Of a stretch of DNA of 64,000 nucleotides, positions 17,010 through 25,514 are shown piece by piece (positions within the stretch are counted from its first letter, which is position 1; the number at the start of each line of letters is the position of its first letter). Below the pieces are notes generated by a model. It made no database searches and was not told where the DNA came from. It saw nothing but the letters and a program-made list of their open reading frames with translations. The position numbers and the translations under genes are program-made. Origin of the DNA: JBHBQE01 sp041776485 (GTDB taxonomy: Bacteria; Bacillota; Clostridia; Lachnospirales; Lachnospiraceae); contig JBHBQE010000006.1 of assembly GCA_041776485.1 (NCBI GenBank), positions 62,001 to 126,000 of the forward strand, in the 5' to 3' direction.

Positions 17010-17747
17010 ATGATTGCAAGTCTAGATTATTTTAGGGAGTTAAATTTTGAATCTCTTTGTATCAGGCTTTTATTGGCAGTTATACTGCCGGTTGCACTGG
17101 GCTTTGAAAGAGAGCGCCATAACCATGATTCCGCTATAAGTACCTATGCTATTGTAACAATTGGAGCAGCCCTTACTATGATAATAGGTCAGTATGAGGC
17201 GGATTTATTTTTGGGCCCATGGAGGGAACTTGTAAGCCATTTTGGGATTAAAACTGATGTATCCAGACTTGGTGCTCAGGTTATAAACGGTGTGGGCTTC
17301 CTTGGAGCAGGCACCATTATCGTAACGGGAGAGAGGGATATTAAGGGACTTACTACAGCCGCAGGGCTTTGGTCCTCCGCCTGTATGGGGCTTGCAATAG
17401 GGGTAGGCTTTTATGAATGCGTTATAATCGCCTTTGTGCTTATGTTTATTACTATGAGACTGTTAAATAGCCTACAGGAATATCTGCTGAGATATTCCTG
17501 TAATATGCATATCTATACAGAAGTTACCCATGTGGGTGCCATTAAAGAGGTAATCCGTTCCTTAAGAAAAATTCAGGTTAATATAAAAAATATTGATATT
17601 TCAAAAAGTCATTTGGTAGTTGGAGATGAAAGCGGCAGACTGGTGGGGGCCACTCTTGTTTTAAGGATACCCAAAGGAGAGAGTCAAGCTAGAGTATTAT
17701 CAATGATATCTGATATTGACAGTGTAGTTGCAGTGGAGAATTTATAG
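17010..17747 (+). CDS. MgtC/SapB family membrane protein (first copy)
   Basis: 245 residues. Residues 15-155 form the MgtC-type N-terminal membrane domain (LLAVILPVALGFERE, then ARLGAQVI-like RLGAQVINGVGFLGAGTII near 90 and GLTTAAGLWSSACMGLAIG near 110). The C-terminal 80 residues look like a soluble ACT-like domain. MgtC proteins are linked to magnesium homeostasis and to control of ATP synthase in some bacteria. It is adjacent to a second copy. RBS GAGG. Confidence 0.85.
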   Translation: MIASLDYFRELNFESLCIRLLLAVILPVALGFERERHNHDSAISTYAIVTIGAALTMIIGQYEADLFLGPWRELVSHFGIKTDVSRLGAQVINGVGFLGAGTIIVTGERDIKGLTTAAGLWSSACMGLAIGVGFYECVIIAFVLMFITMRLLNSLQEYLLRYSCNMHIYTEVTHVGAIKEVIRSLRKIQVNIKNIDISKSHLVVGDESGRLVGATLVLRIPKGESQARVLSMISDIDSVVAVENL

Positions 17748-17757
17748 GAGAGAAGAA

Positions 17758-18468
17758 TTGCTGGAGATTTTTGACGGACTTAGAACTATAACTTTGCTGA
17801 GTATTTTACTTAGACTTTTGATTGCTGTAGCCTGTGGCGGCTTAGTCGGATCTGAAAGGGCTTTTTCAGGCAGTGCTGCAGGTATGCGTACCCATATACT
17901 TATCTGTTTAGGAGCGACAATTACAACGCTTACAAGTCAGTTTATGCTGGTTTATATGCACTCTAATACAGATATTGCTAGACTTGGTGCTCAGGTTGTT
18001 GCAGGTGTTGGTTTTATTGGAGCAGGAACAATTATTGTTACAAGAAGAAGGCAGATAAGAGGTCTTACCACAGCGGCAGGAATATGGACAGTATCAGTCA
18101 TTGGATTAGCCATAGGTGCAGGCTTTTATGAAGGTGGAATATTAGCTGTGATTGCCCTTTTGTCGGTTAGATTTATTTCTCCAAAGCTTAACCGTCTGTT
18201 TATTTCAAATTCCAACGAAAGAAGCTATTATTTGGAATATACCGGAGGGGAAACCTTAGATGTGCTCATCACTGCCATCCGCAGCAAAAATATCGAAATA
18301 AATGCCTTAGATACAGCAAAAATAGATCAGGGAGAGGATACTATGGAGGAGGTTTGTGCTATTTTAACCGCCAGATTTACTCCTGGAGTATCAGAATTTT
18401 CTCCAAAGGAGCTTGAGCACTATCTGAAGGATGCTGTGGAAGTAAGCTATGTTAAGCAGCTCGGATAG
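17758..18468 (+). CDS. MgtC/SapB family membrane protein (second copy)
   Basis: 236 residues from a TTG start at 17758, chosen because GGAGAG lies 6-11 bases upstream; the longer frame overlapping the previous gene has no ribosome site. The N-terminal domain repeats the MgtC pattern (VACGGLVGSERA, ARLGAQVVAGVGFIGAGTII, GLTTAAGIWTVSVIGLAIGAGFYEGG) and the C-terminal part is ACT-like. It is clearly paralogous to the gene 10 bases upstream, and the pair is probably an old tandem duplication in one operon. Confidence 0.85.
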   Translation: MLEIFDGLRTITLLSILLRLLIAVACGGLVGSERAFSGSAAGMRTHILICLGATITTLTSQFMLVYMHSNTDIARLGAQVVAGVGFIGAGTIIVTRRRQIRGLTTAAGIWTVSVIGLAIGAGFYEGGILAVIALLSVRFISPKLNRLFISNSNERSYYLEYTGGETLDVLITAIRSKNIEINALDTAKIDQGEDTMEEVCAILTARFTPGVSEFSPKELEHYLKDAVEVSYVKQLG

Positions 18469-18576
18469 ACTTTACGGGGATAGCTTTATAATGTTCTTAT
18501 GCGACAAAATTACGGTATCTAAAATTTTTGTTCAAAAAAATGTAAATTTCTCGGAATTTATATGGATTTTATCAAT

Positions 18577-18630
18577 TTGTGAGTGGGATACGCAATAAAA
18601 TATAATCAAAATACAAAGTTGACAGGTCAA
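18577..18630 (+). promoter_or_regulatory. promoter and palindrome upstream of the iron alcohol dehydrogenase-iolGDE operon
   Basis: TTGTGA (18577-18582), 18 bases, TATAAT (18601-18606). A palindrome, TTGAC-AG-GTCAA (18619-18630), covers the expected early transcribed region and would suit a repressor. A second small inverted repeat, TATTAC/GTAATA (18700-18717), lies nearer the gene. The leader is about 130 bases long. Confidence 0.45.
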
Positions 18631-18745
18631 TATTATGTCTTTTTGTGATAGCATTTATAATATTTTAGTTGTATTATATCAAATATAGATTTTATGATTT
18701 ATTACCTGTAAGTAATAGTAGAAAATAATTTTTAAGGAGGTTTAG

Positions 18746-19939
18746 ATGGAAAAAAAGATGGATTCATTCTCAGCAGGTCTGATGGCTGATAAAAGAGAGA
18801 TTATTTTCGCGCCAACAGTGTATAAGTTCCAGAATTTTGGAGATTTGGCAAAGGAATTTAACCTTAATGAAAGGGACTGTGTACTAACCAGCGAATTTAT
18901 ATATACACCCTTTATGAAGGATTTAAATTTGCCCTGCAAGTTCTATTTTCAGGATAAATTTACCGGTCCGGGTGAGCCTTCAGAGGAAATGATACAGGTG
19001 ATGTATGATACCATCCCTTATGATAGCTATGATAGAGTTATTGCAGTTGGCGGTGGCGCAATTCTTGATTTATGCAAGCTGTTAGGCTGTCAAAGACCCG
19101 ATAGCGTACACAACTTATTCTTTAAGCGTTTTCCTGTAATTCATGAAAAGGAAGTTATTGCCATTCCTACAACCTGTGGAACAGGTTCGGAATGTACAAA
19201 TATTTCCGTAGCAATAGTAAAGGACGAGAAAGATGGTGTTCTTACAGGCGGTGAAACTAAGCTTGGACTTGTAAGTGATGATATTATTCCTGATAAGGTA
19301 TGCTTAGTTCCGGAAATGCTAAATACTTTGCCTTACGGACCATTTGCAGCCAGTGCCATTGACGCATTGATACATGCTGTGGAAAGCTTTCTTTCACCAT
19401 CAAGGAGAACTTTTACTTCTGAAATGTTTTCAGTTAGAGCAATGCAAATGATTTTAAAGGGCTTTAAGCTTATTGGAGATAAGGGACAGGAAGCCAGATT
19501 TGACTATCTTGACGAATTTGTAACAGCATCTTTGTTTGCCGGAGTTGCATTCCTTAAGGCAGGCTGCGGTACGGTTCATGCTATGAGTTTCCCCTTAGGC
19601 GGCACTTACCATGTACCTCATGGAGAAAGTAACTATATGCTCTTCGGCTCTATACTTCGTTTGTATGATGAAAAGGATCCTGATGGAGAAATAGTTAGAT
19701 TTAAAGAAATAGTTGCTGAAAATCTTGGTTGCAAAACCGAGGAAGCAATACCTGAGCTTGAAAAGCTTTTAGAGAAGGTACTTCATTTAAGAAAGCTTAA
19801 TGAGGTTGGCTTTAAGGAGTCTGATATAAAGGATTTCCCTGTTTCCGTGGAAATTAATCAGCAAAGATTGCTTACAAATTCCTATACGCCTATGGATAGG
19901 GATTTAATGGAACGTATATACAGAGAATGCTATAACTAA
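18746..19939 (+). CDS. iron-containing alcohol dehydrogenase, 4-hydroxybutyrate/3-hydroxypropionate dehydrogenase type
   Basis: A 397-residue group III (iron-dependent) alcohol dehydrogenase. NAD-binding AVGGGAILDLCKLL is near residue 100, TTCGTGSECTNISVA near 145, and the metal-ligand region SAIDALIHAVESFLSP near 207 with GCGTVHAMSFPLGG and YHVPHGESN near 273-293. The overall pattern (PTVYKF opening, LTSEFIYTPF, GEPSEEMI, RLLTNSYTPM end) recalls NAD-dependent 4-hydroxybutyrate dehydrogenase of Clostridium kluyveri. It leads the iolG-iolD-iolE operon. In that context reduction of malonate semialdehyde to 3-hydroxypropionate is an equally plausible job; 4-hydroxybutyrate is alternative. RBS AAGGAGG. 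Confidence 0.82.
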   Translation: MEKKMDSFSAGLMADKREIIFAPTVYKFQNFGDLAKEFNLNERDCVLTSEFIYTPFMKDLNLPCKFYFQDKFTGPGEPSEEMIQVMYDTIPYDSYDRVIAVGGGAILDLCKLLGCQRPDSVHNLFFKRFPVIHEKEVIAIPTTCGTGSECTNISVAIVKDEKDGVLTGGETKLGLVSDDIIPDKVCLVPEMLNTLPYGPFAASAIDALIHAVESFLSPSRRTFTSEMFSVRAMQMILKGFKLIGDKGQEARFDYLDEFVTASLFAGVAFLKAGCGTVHAMSFPLGGTYHVPHGESNYMLFGSILRLYDEKDPDGEIVRFKEIVAENLGCKTEEAIPELEKLLEKVLHLRKLNEVGFKESDIKDFPVSVEINQQRLLTNSYTPMDRDLMERIYRECYN

Positions 19940-19950
19940 GGAGGAAAGTG

Positions 19951-20976
19951 ATGGCAAAAAGATTAAGAATCGGACTACTGGGTGCAGGTCGTATTGGAAA
20001 ATTACATGGGAACAATATTTGTTTTCATGTTCCCAATGCTAAAATTATTGCAATGGCAGATCCCATGCTCAATGATGATATGAAAGCATGGGCAGAGGAA
20101 CTGGGATTTGAGGCTTATGACGATCCTGAAAAAATATTTTCAAACCCTGATATTGATGCGGTATTTATATGCTCATCTACAGATACACATGCGGAATTTA
20201 TTATTAAGGCTGCAAAAGCAGGGAAGCATATCTTCTGCGAAAAGCCGATACACACTGATATATCAAAGATAAAAGAAGCTATAAATGCAGCTAAAGAGGC
20301 GGGAGTTAAGCTTCAGATAGGATTTGTTCGCCGCTTTGACCATAATCACAAAAAGGTTCGTGACGTTATTGCTTCAGGAAAGCTTGGAGCACCTAACGTA
20401 GTTAAGGTCACAAGTCGCGACCCGGATCATCCACCTGTAGGATATATTAAGGACAGCGGCGGAATGTTCTTTGATATGACAATCCATGATTTTGATATGG
20501 CTTGCTATCTTGCCGGCAGTGAGGTAACTGAGGTTATGGCTTATGGTGCTTGCCTGTCAAGCATTGCTGATGAGTATAAAAAGTGTGATGATGTGGATAC
20601 AGCTACAATCATGCTCAAGTTTAAAAATGGAGCTTTAGGGGTTATTGATAATTCCCGCGCTTCAATATACGGATACGATCAAAGAACAGAGGTTCAGTGT
20701 TTAAAGGGCTGTGTTCAGGTGAGCAATGATCTGGAAAATACTGCAATGATATCCACCGCTGATGGGGTAGAGGTTTCAAAGCCTACTTGGTTCTTCCTTG
20801 AGCGCTATAATGACGCTTTTGTTGCAGAAACAAGGGATTTTGTTGAGGCTGTGTTAAATGATACAGAGGTACCTGTTGGAGGTGATGCCGGTCTTATATC
20901 CGTTGTGGTCGCAAAGGCGGCAACAAAATCCCTTAAAGAGGGTAGGCCTGTTAAGCTTTCCGAAATAGATCAGTAA
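19951..20976 (+). CDS. iolG: inositol 2-dehydrogenase
   Basis: 341 residues from ATG 19951, seven bases after AAGGAGG (the in-frame GTG at 19948 is less well placed). Gfo/Idh/MocA fold: nucleotide loop GLLGAGRIGKLHG at 7-19, CEKPIHTD near 94, and the active-site helix DMTIHDFDMACYLAG near 170 with the Asp-His pair. IolG oxidises myo-inositol to 2-keto-myo-inositol (scyllo-inosose) with NAD, the first step of the pathway. It is followed by iolD (22 bases) and iolE, which supports the assignment over other members of this broad family. Confidence 0.88.
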   Translation: MAKRLRIGLLGAGRIGKLHGNNICFHVPNAKIIAMADPMLNDDMKAWAEELGFEAYDDPEKIFSNPDIDAVFICSSTDTHAEFIIKAAKAGKHIFCEKPIHTDISKIKEAINAAKEAGVKLQIGFVRRFDHNHKKVRDVIASGKLGAPNVVKVTSRDPDHPPVGYIKDSGGMFFDMTIHDFDMACYLAGSEVTEVMAYGACLSSIADEYKKCDDVDTATIMLKFKNGALGVIDNSRASIYGYDQRTEVQCLKGCVQVSNDLENTAMISTADGVEVSKPTWFFLERYNDAFVAETRDFVEAVLNDTEVPVGGDAGLISVVVAKAATKSLKEGRPVKLSEIDQ

Positions 20977-20998
20977 TTATCTCTTTAAGGAGGAGATT

Positions 20999-22930
20999 AT
21001 GTCAAAAACAACAAGAATGACGGTTGCACAGGCAATTGTGAAGTTTCTGGATAATCAATATGTATCCTTTGACGGTGTGGAAACCAAATTTGTCGATAGC
21101 TTCTTCACATTATTTGGTCATGGTATCGCAGTTGGTCTTGGAGAGGCATTGGATTCCAATCCGGGGAGTCTGCGTGTAATGCAGGGACGTAATGAGCAGG
21201 GCATGTGCCATACTGCCATTGCCTATGCGAAACAGTCAAACAGGAGAAAGATTATTCCCTGTGCTTCATCAGTTGGTCCTGGAGCAGCTAATATGGTGGT
21301 GGCATGTGCCACAGCTACGGTTAATAATATTCCGCTGCTGGTTTTTCCGGCAGATACCTTTGCTTCAAGACAGCCTGATCCGGTATTGCAGCAGTTAGAA
21401 CAAAGCAATTCTTTGGCAACCACTACAAATGACGCTTTTAAACCTGTATGCAAATATTGGGACAGGGTCAGCCGTCCTGAGCTTATTATGACTGCATTGA
21501 TAAATGCTATGCGGGTACTTACCGACCCTGCTGAAACAGGCGCCTGCTGTATAGCTCTTCCTCAGGATGTGGAGGGTGAATCCTTTGACTATCCTGATTA
21601 CTTCTTTAAAAAGCGCGTTCACAGAATCACAAGGCCTGTGGCAGTTAATGAAGAGCTGGATGAAATTTGTGATATTATTTCAACCTCTAAAAAGCCTATA
21701 ATTATAGTAGGTGGAGGAGTTAGGTATTCAGAGGCGGGAGAAGCGGTTGAGAATTTCTGCGAGGAATTTGGAATTCCTTTTGGAGAAACGCAGGCAGGAA
21801 AAAGCGCCTGCAAATCCTCTCATGAGTACTGCTTAGGAGGAATAGGTGTTACAGGTACCTATGCTTCTAATATAATTGCTGCAGAGGCGGATACTGTTAT
21901 TGCAATAGGAAGCAGATTATCTGACTTTACCACCAGCTCCAAGTGGCTTTTTGAAAAGGATAATGTAAAGGTTATCACTATTAATAATAACCGTTATCAT
22001 GCTTCTAAAATGGATGCGGTTTATGCTATAGGTGATGCTAAGGTAACTATAGGGGCTCTTGCAGAAAGACTTAGAGCAAAAAATTATAAGTCATGCTATA
22101 CAGACGAGATTGTAAATGCCAAGGCTAAGTGGGAAGAAGAAACAAAGAGACTTGCTTCTATAGAGTATACCGGAGATAACTTTGAGCCTATTATTAAGGC
22201 GAGAGATCCCAGAACTGTGCCTGAATTTGTTAAGTTAACAGGTGGAGTTATTACCCAGACAGCCGCTATCTATGCAGTAAGAAGATGCATAGATGACAAT
22301 GCCACTATTATTACAGCCGGAGGCTCTTTGCCAAGCTGTTTACAGCGTATATGGACTACCGATAAGCGAGGCGGATACCATGCTGAATATGGATATTCCT
22401 GTATGGGCTATGAGGTTGCAGCTACTTTAGGAGTTAAGTTTGCAGAGCCGGAAGATGAGGTTTATGCTTTTGTTGGAGATTCCAGCTTCCTCATGCTTCA
22501 TTCCGAGATTATGACCATCATTCAGGAGAGGCAGAAGGTGAATATTCTGGTATTTGATAACTGTGGATTTGGCTGTATCAATAATCTGGAAATGACTCAT
22601 GGTATTGGCTCTCTTGCTACAGAGTTTAGATATACAGATGGTAAAAAGCCTACCGGTGATTTGATTCCTGTAGATTATGCCAAAGTAGGAGAGGGCTATG
22701 GACTGAAAACCTATACCTGCAAAACCATAGCTGAGCTTGAGGAGGCATTAAAAGACGCTAAAACTCAGGAAAGAAGCTGCCTGTTTGACTTAAAGGTTAT
22801 TCCAAAGACTATGACAGACGGATATGAATCCTGGTGGAATGTGGGAATGGCAAGTACTTCATCCAAGCAAAGTGTAATAGACGCCTATAATGAGGTTATG
22901 GATAACAGACAAAAAGCCAGAGTTTATTAA
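20999..22930 (+). CDS. iolD: 3D-(3,5/4)-trihydroxycyclohexane-1,2-dione hydrolase
   Basis: A 643-residue thiamine-diphosphate enzyme of full family length. The N-terminal Pyr domain holds the Glu that activates ThDP (MQGRNEQGMCHTAIA near residue 61), the middle domain carries IIIVGGGVRYS near 235, and the PP domain has VGDSSFLMLHSEI followed by FDNCGFGCINN near 495-525, the metal/diphosphate motif. IolD opens the ring of the dione to 5-deoxyglucuronate. It lies between iolG and iolE; RBS AAGGAGGAG. Confidence 0.93.
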   Translation: MSKTTRMTVAQAIVKFLDNQYVSFDGVETKFVDSFFTLFGHGIAVGLGEALDSNPGSLRVMQGRNEQGMCHTAIAYAKQSNRRKIIPCASSVGPGAANMVVACATATVNNIPLLVFPADTFASRQPDPVLQQLEQSNSLATTTNDAFKPVCKYWDRVSRPELIMTALINAMRVLTDPAETGACCIALPQDVEGESFDYPDYFFKKRVHRITRPVAVNEELDEICDIISTSKKPIIIVGGGVRYSEAGEAVENFCEEFGIPFGETQAGKSACKSSHEYCLGGIGVTGTYASNIIAAEADTVIAIGSRLSDFTTSSKWLFEKDNVKVITINNNRYHASKMDAVYAIGDAKVTIGALAERLRAKNYKSCYTDEIVNAKAKWEEETKRLASIEYTGDNFEPIIKARDPRTVPEFVKLTGGVITQTAAIYAVRRCIDDNATIITAGGSLPSCLQRIWTTDKRGGYHAEYGYSCMGYEVAATLGVKFAEPEDEVYAFVGDSSFLMLHSEIMTIIQERQKVNILVFDNCGFGCINNLEMTHGIGSLATEFRYTDGKKPTGDLIPVDYAKVGEGYGLKTYTCKTIAELEEALKDAKTQERSCLFDLKVIPKTMTDGYESWWNVGMASTSSKQSVIDAYNEVMDNRQKARVY

Positions 22931-22941
22931 TGGAGGAAACT

Positions 22942-23838
22942 ATGTTAGATAAAAATAAGGTTAGTTTGGGTATAGCACCCATTGGCTGGACTAATGATGA
23001 TATGCCGGATTTGGGAGCAGAAAATACATTTGAACAATGTGTAAGTGAAATGGCACTGGCCGGATTTCATGGTTCAGAGGTGGGGAATAAATATCCAAAG
23101 GATCCCTACGTGCTCAAAAAAGCATTGGATATTAGGGGAATGACAATATGTAATCAGTGGTTTTCTTCATTTCTTGTGGATAAGCCCTATGAGGAAACTG
23201 AGGAAGCTTTTATTAAGCAATGTGATTTTCTAAAGGTAGTCGGGTCTAAGAGAATTGGAGTTTCAGAGCAGTCAGGCTCAATTCAGGGTATACTTGATCA
23301 GCCTATTTGGGAGAATAAAAGAGTTCTTACAGACGAGGAGTGGGACAGGTTTGTTGCAGGACTTAATAAGCTTGGTAAAATTGCCAAAGATAAGGATATG
23401 AAGCTGGTTTTCCACCACCATATGGGAACGGTTGTACAAACAGAAGAGGAAATAGACCGTTTTATGGACTCTGTGGATAAGGACTTGGTGTATTTGCTTT
23501 TTGACAGCGGACATTGTACATTTGCGGGCATTGACCCTGTAAAGGTATTAAAAAAGTATATTGATCGTACTGCCCATATCCATGTAAAGGATGTAAGGCT
23601 TCCTTTGGCTAAAAAATCTAAAGAGGAACGTTGGAGCTTTTTAAAGGGTGTTCGTGAAGGGGTATTTACAGTTCCCGGTGACGGTGATGTGGACTTTATT
23701 CCTCTATTTAAGATAATAGAGGATGCAGGTTATGAGGGATATATTTTGGTAGAGGCTGAGCAGGATCCTGCCAAGGCAAATCCCTTGGAGTATGCAATAA
23801 AGGCTAGAAAGTATATTGCAAAAAATACAGGATTGTAA
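22942..23838 (+). CDS. iolE: inosose dehydratase
   Basis: 298 residues from ATG 22942; the ribosome site GGAGG (22932-22936) lies inside the longer open frame that starts at 22930, so that earlier ATG is not used. The product begins near the family signature LGIAPIGWTNDD and has the TIM-barrel metal ligands in VFHHHMGTVVQTEEE, LLFDSGHCTFAG, HIHVKDVR and ILVEAEQDP. IolE dehydrates 2-keto-myo-inositol to the dione used by IolD. It directly follows iolD and is closed by terminator structures. Confidence 0.93.
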   Translation: MLDKNKVSLGIAPIGWTNDDMPDLGAENTFEQCVSEMALAGFHGSEVGNKYPKDPYVLKKALDIRGMTICNQWFSSFLVDKPYEETEEAFIKQCDFLKVVGSKRIGVSEQSGSIQGILDQPIWENKRVLTDEEWDRFVAGLNKLGKIAKDKDMKLVFHHHMGTVVQTEEEIDRFMDSVDKDLVYLLFDSGHCTFAGIDPVKVLKKYIDRTAHIHVKDVRLPLAKKSKEERWSFLKGVREGVFTVPGDGDVDFIPLFKIIEDAGYEGYILVEAEQDPAKANPLEYAIKARKYIAKNTGL

Positions 23839-23879
23839 ATAGATATTAAAGATAGAAAATAGAAAAATTATTGCCTGCC

Positions 23880-23939
23880 AAATAGATTTAAAATCTATTT
23901 CCTTTAAAAATCGACCTATGAAGCTTCATAGGTCGATTT
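23880..23939. terminator. twin palindromes ending the iolGDE operon
   Basis: A first inverted repeat, AAATAGATTT/AAATCTATTT (23880-23900), is followed by a perfect 32-bp palindrome (23908-23939, arms AAATCGACCTATGAAG and complement). A- and T-rich flanks on both sides would allow termination of iolE from the left and of the minus-strand small gene from the right. Confidence 0.75.
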
Positions 23940-23974
23940 GAATTGTGATAATATTGTTAAAATAATAACAGGAT

Positions 23975-24181
23975 TTAAAGCTTGTCAAGCCTTTTAAAGA
24001 ACCTGCTGTTGTATCCTAAAAAGCTCACTATAAAAATTATTCCCAGAAATATCAGGTCTAAGATTGGACTGAATATGGATGAATTTCCGCCTGAAACAGC
24101 AAAGAATATTAAACCGACAGTTATATATATTGCAGAAGCCTGTAATAGATTTTTAAGTGCATATAAAATTCGCTCTTTCAT
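23975..24181 (-). CDS. small membrane protein with two helices
   Basis: A 68-residue ORF with a strong ribosome site (AAGGAGG six bases before ATG). Two hydrophobic segments, about residues 13-31 and 39-57, and basic residues at both ends. No family recognised. It converges with iolE on the shared palindromic terminator. The stretch upstream of it on the same strand holds a frameshifted lipoprotein-like remnant, so this may be the surviving gene of a small unit. Confidence 0.6.
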   Translation of the reverse strand: MKERILYALKNLLQASAIYITVGLIFFAVSGGNSSIFSPILDLIFLGIIFIVSFLGYNSRFFKRLDKL

Positions 24182-24243
24182 AATGTAACCTCCTTAAATA
24201 TTATTGAAAACCTATGAAATCATCAAAGCCATATTAATAAGAA

Positions 24244-24362
24244 TTATTCTCCATGAAATCCTGCAACTGGCTTTTGCTTTTCAATCTCCAGTGCAGTTAC
24301 ACAATCACTTAAAAAAGTAATGTGATTGCAAATGATAAAACAACCAAGAAAAATTTTTTAAT
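24244..24362 (-). pseudogene. frameshifted small lipoprotein-like ORF
   Basis: After a good ribosome site (GAGGAGA) the frame opens with ATT at 24362, where ATG would be expected, and reads KKFFLVVLSFAITLLF before TAA at 24309. Shifting by one base within the T-run gives LSDCVTALEIEKQKPVAG and a stop at 24244. Joined, the two parts form a signal peptide with a Cys in lipobox position and a short charged tail, like a tiny lipoprotein. The odd start and frameshift suggest decay; a programmed shift or sequencing error at the homopolymer is possible. Confidence 0.3.
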
Positions 24363-24559
24363 GACAAGCTCTCCTCTTTATATTAATTAAAGATTATATT
24401 ATAATATCAATTTTATTCTAAAATTTTTATATTACAAGTAGAAAAAACGGGATTAAATTTATTGATTTTTCACAAAAAGCATTAAAATATTTTTAATAAA
24501 AATTGTTTAAATACAGATACAAAATATGGTGTATTAAAGTGTATATTTTCCGTAAAGAG

Positions 24560-24588
24560 TTGCATATTAACCATGTAACTGATACAAT
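24560..24588 (+). promoter_or_regulatory. promoter of the transketolase operon
   Basis: TTGCAT (24560-24565), exactly 17 bases, TACAAT (24583-24588). The start codon is about 60 bases downstream. Bases 24363-24559 are very AT-rich and otherwise empty. Confidence 0.6.
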
Positions 24589-24652
24589 TAAGTAGTTTTG
24601 AAGCTTAATAATAATGCGTACTTAAGGTGAAAATCCAAAAAGGAGGTAGTTT

Positions 24653-25498
24653 ATGGATTCTGGCAAGTTAAAGGATGTGAAAACCTTTAGCCAAAGGGTA
24701 AAAATGGAAGTATTAAAGATGATTTCAAATCTCCCGGCGGGTCATGTGGGAGGAGCACTTTCCATGACTGATCTTTTGGCAGTATTGTACGAAGGCGGAC
24801 AGTTAAAGCACGATCCTAAAAATAAGGATTGGGAGGATAGAGATTGGTTAGTAGTGTCTAAGGGACACAGTGGACCTGCATTGTATGCCACATTGGCAAT
24901 GAGGGGATATTTCCCTATGGATATGCTGAATACCCTTAATACTCCGGGAACAAATTTACCTTCCCATTGTGATAGAAATAAGACCCCCGGTGTGGATATG
25001 ACCACAGGTTCCTTAGGACAGGGAGCTTCCACTGCTGCAGGTGTTGCGGCAGGATTTAAGCTGGATGGCAAGGACAATAAGGTATTTCTTGTACTGGGCG
25101 ATGGAGAGCTAAATGAGGGACAGGTATGGGAAATGGCTTTATTTGCAGGAACCAAGAAGCTTGATAACCTTATTGTATTTGTTGATTATAACAAGCTGCA
25201 GCTTGACGGTCCTACAGACACTGACGCAATCATTAATTTGGGTGCAGTTGAAAAGAAATTTGAAGAGTTTGGATTTTATGCTCAGCGTGTAAACGGTCAT
25301 GATTTAGAGGCTGTGGACAATGCTATTTCCAAGGCAAAGGCAAATACAGGGAAACCGTCATGTATAGTTCTTGATACTATCAAGGGTCACGGTTGGAAAG
25401 CCGTTGAGGGGACTGTAGGATGTCACTCAATGGGCGTAAGTAAGGAACAGCTTGAGGAAGCCTTAGGTGAAATGCAGGCAGTTATAGACAGTCTTTAA
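24653..25498 (+). CDS. transketolase, N-terminal subunit
   Basis: 281 residues, the thiamine-diphosphate-binding half of a split transketolase. Motifs: GHVGGALSMTDLLAVLY near residue 28, SKGHSGPALYATLA near 64, TGSLGQGAS near 117 and the ThDP/metal motif GDGELNEGQVWE near 149. With the next gene it forms a heteromeric enzyme that moves two-carbon units between ketose and aldose phosphates. It is followed after 16 bases by the C-terminal subunit. RBS AGGAGG. Split transketolases are common in Clostridia. Confidence 0.92.
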   Translation: MDSGKLKDVKTFSQRVKMEVLKMISNLPAGHVGGALSMTDLLAVLYEGGQLKHDPKNKDWEDRDWLVVSKGHSGPALYATLAMRGYFPMDMLNTLNTPGTNLPSHCDRNKTPGVDMTTGSLGQGASTAAGVAAGFKLDGKDNKVFLVLGDGELNEGQVWEMALFAGTKKLDNLIVFVDYNKLQLDGPTDTDAIINLGAVEKKFEEFGFYAQRVNGHDLEAVDNAISKAKANTGKPSCIVLDTIKGHGWKAVEGTVGCHSMGVSKEQLEEALGEMQAVIDSL

Positions 25499-25514
25499 TT
25501 GGGAGGGTAATAGT

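Noticed and set aside
22930..22941. ATG at 22930 as the iolE start
   Set aside because: The ribosome site GGAGG lies downstream of it, so the ATG at 22942 is the working start.
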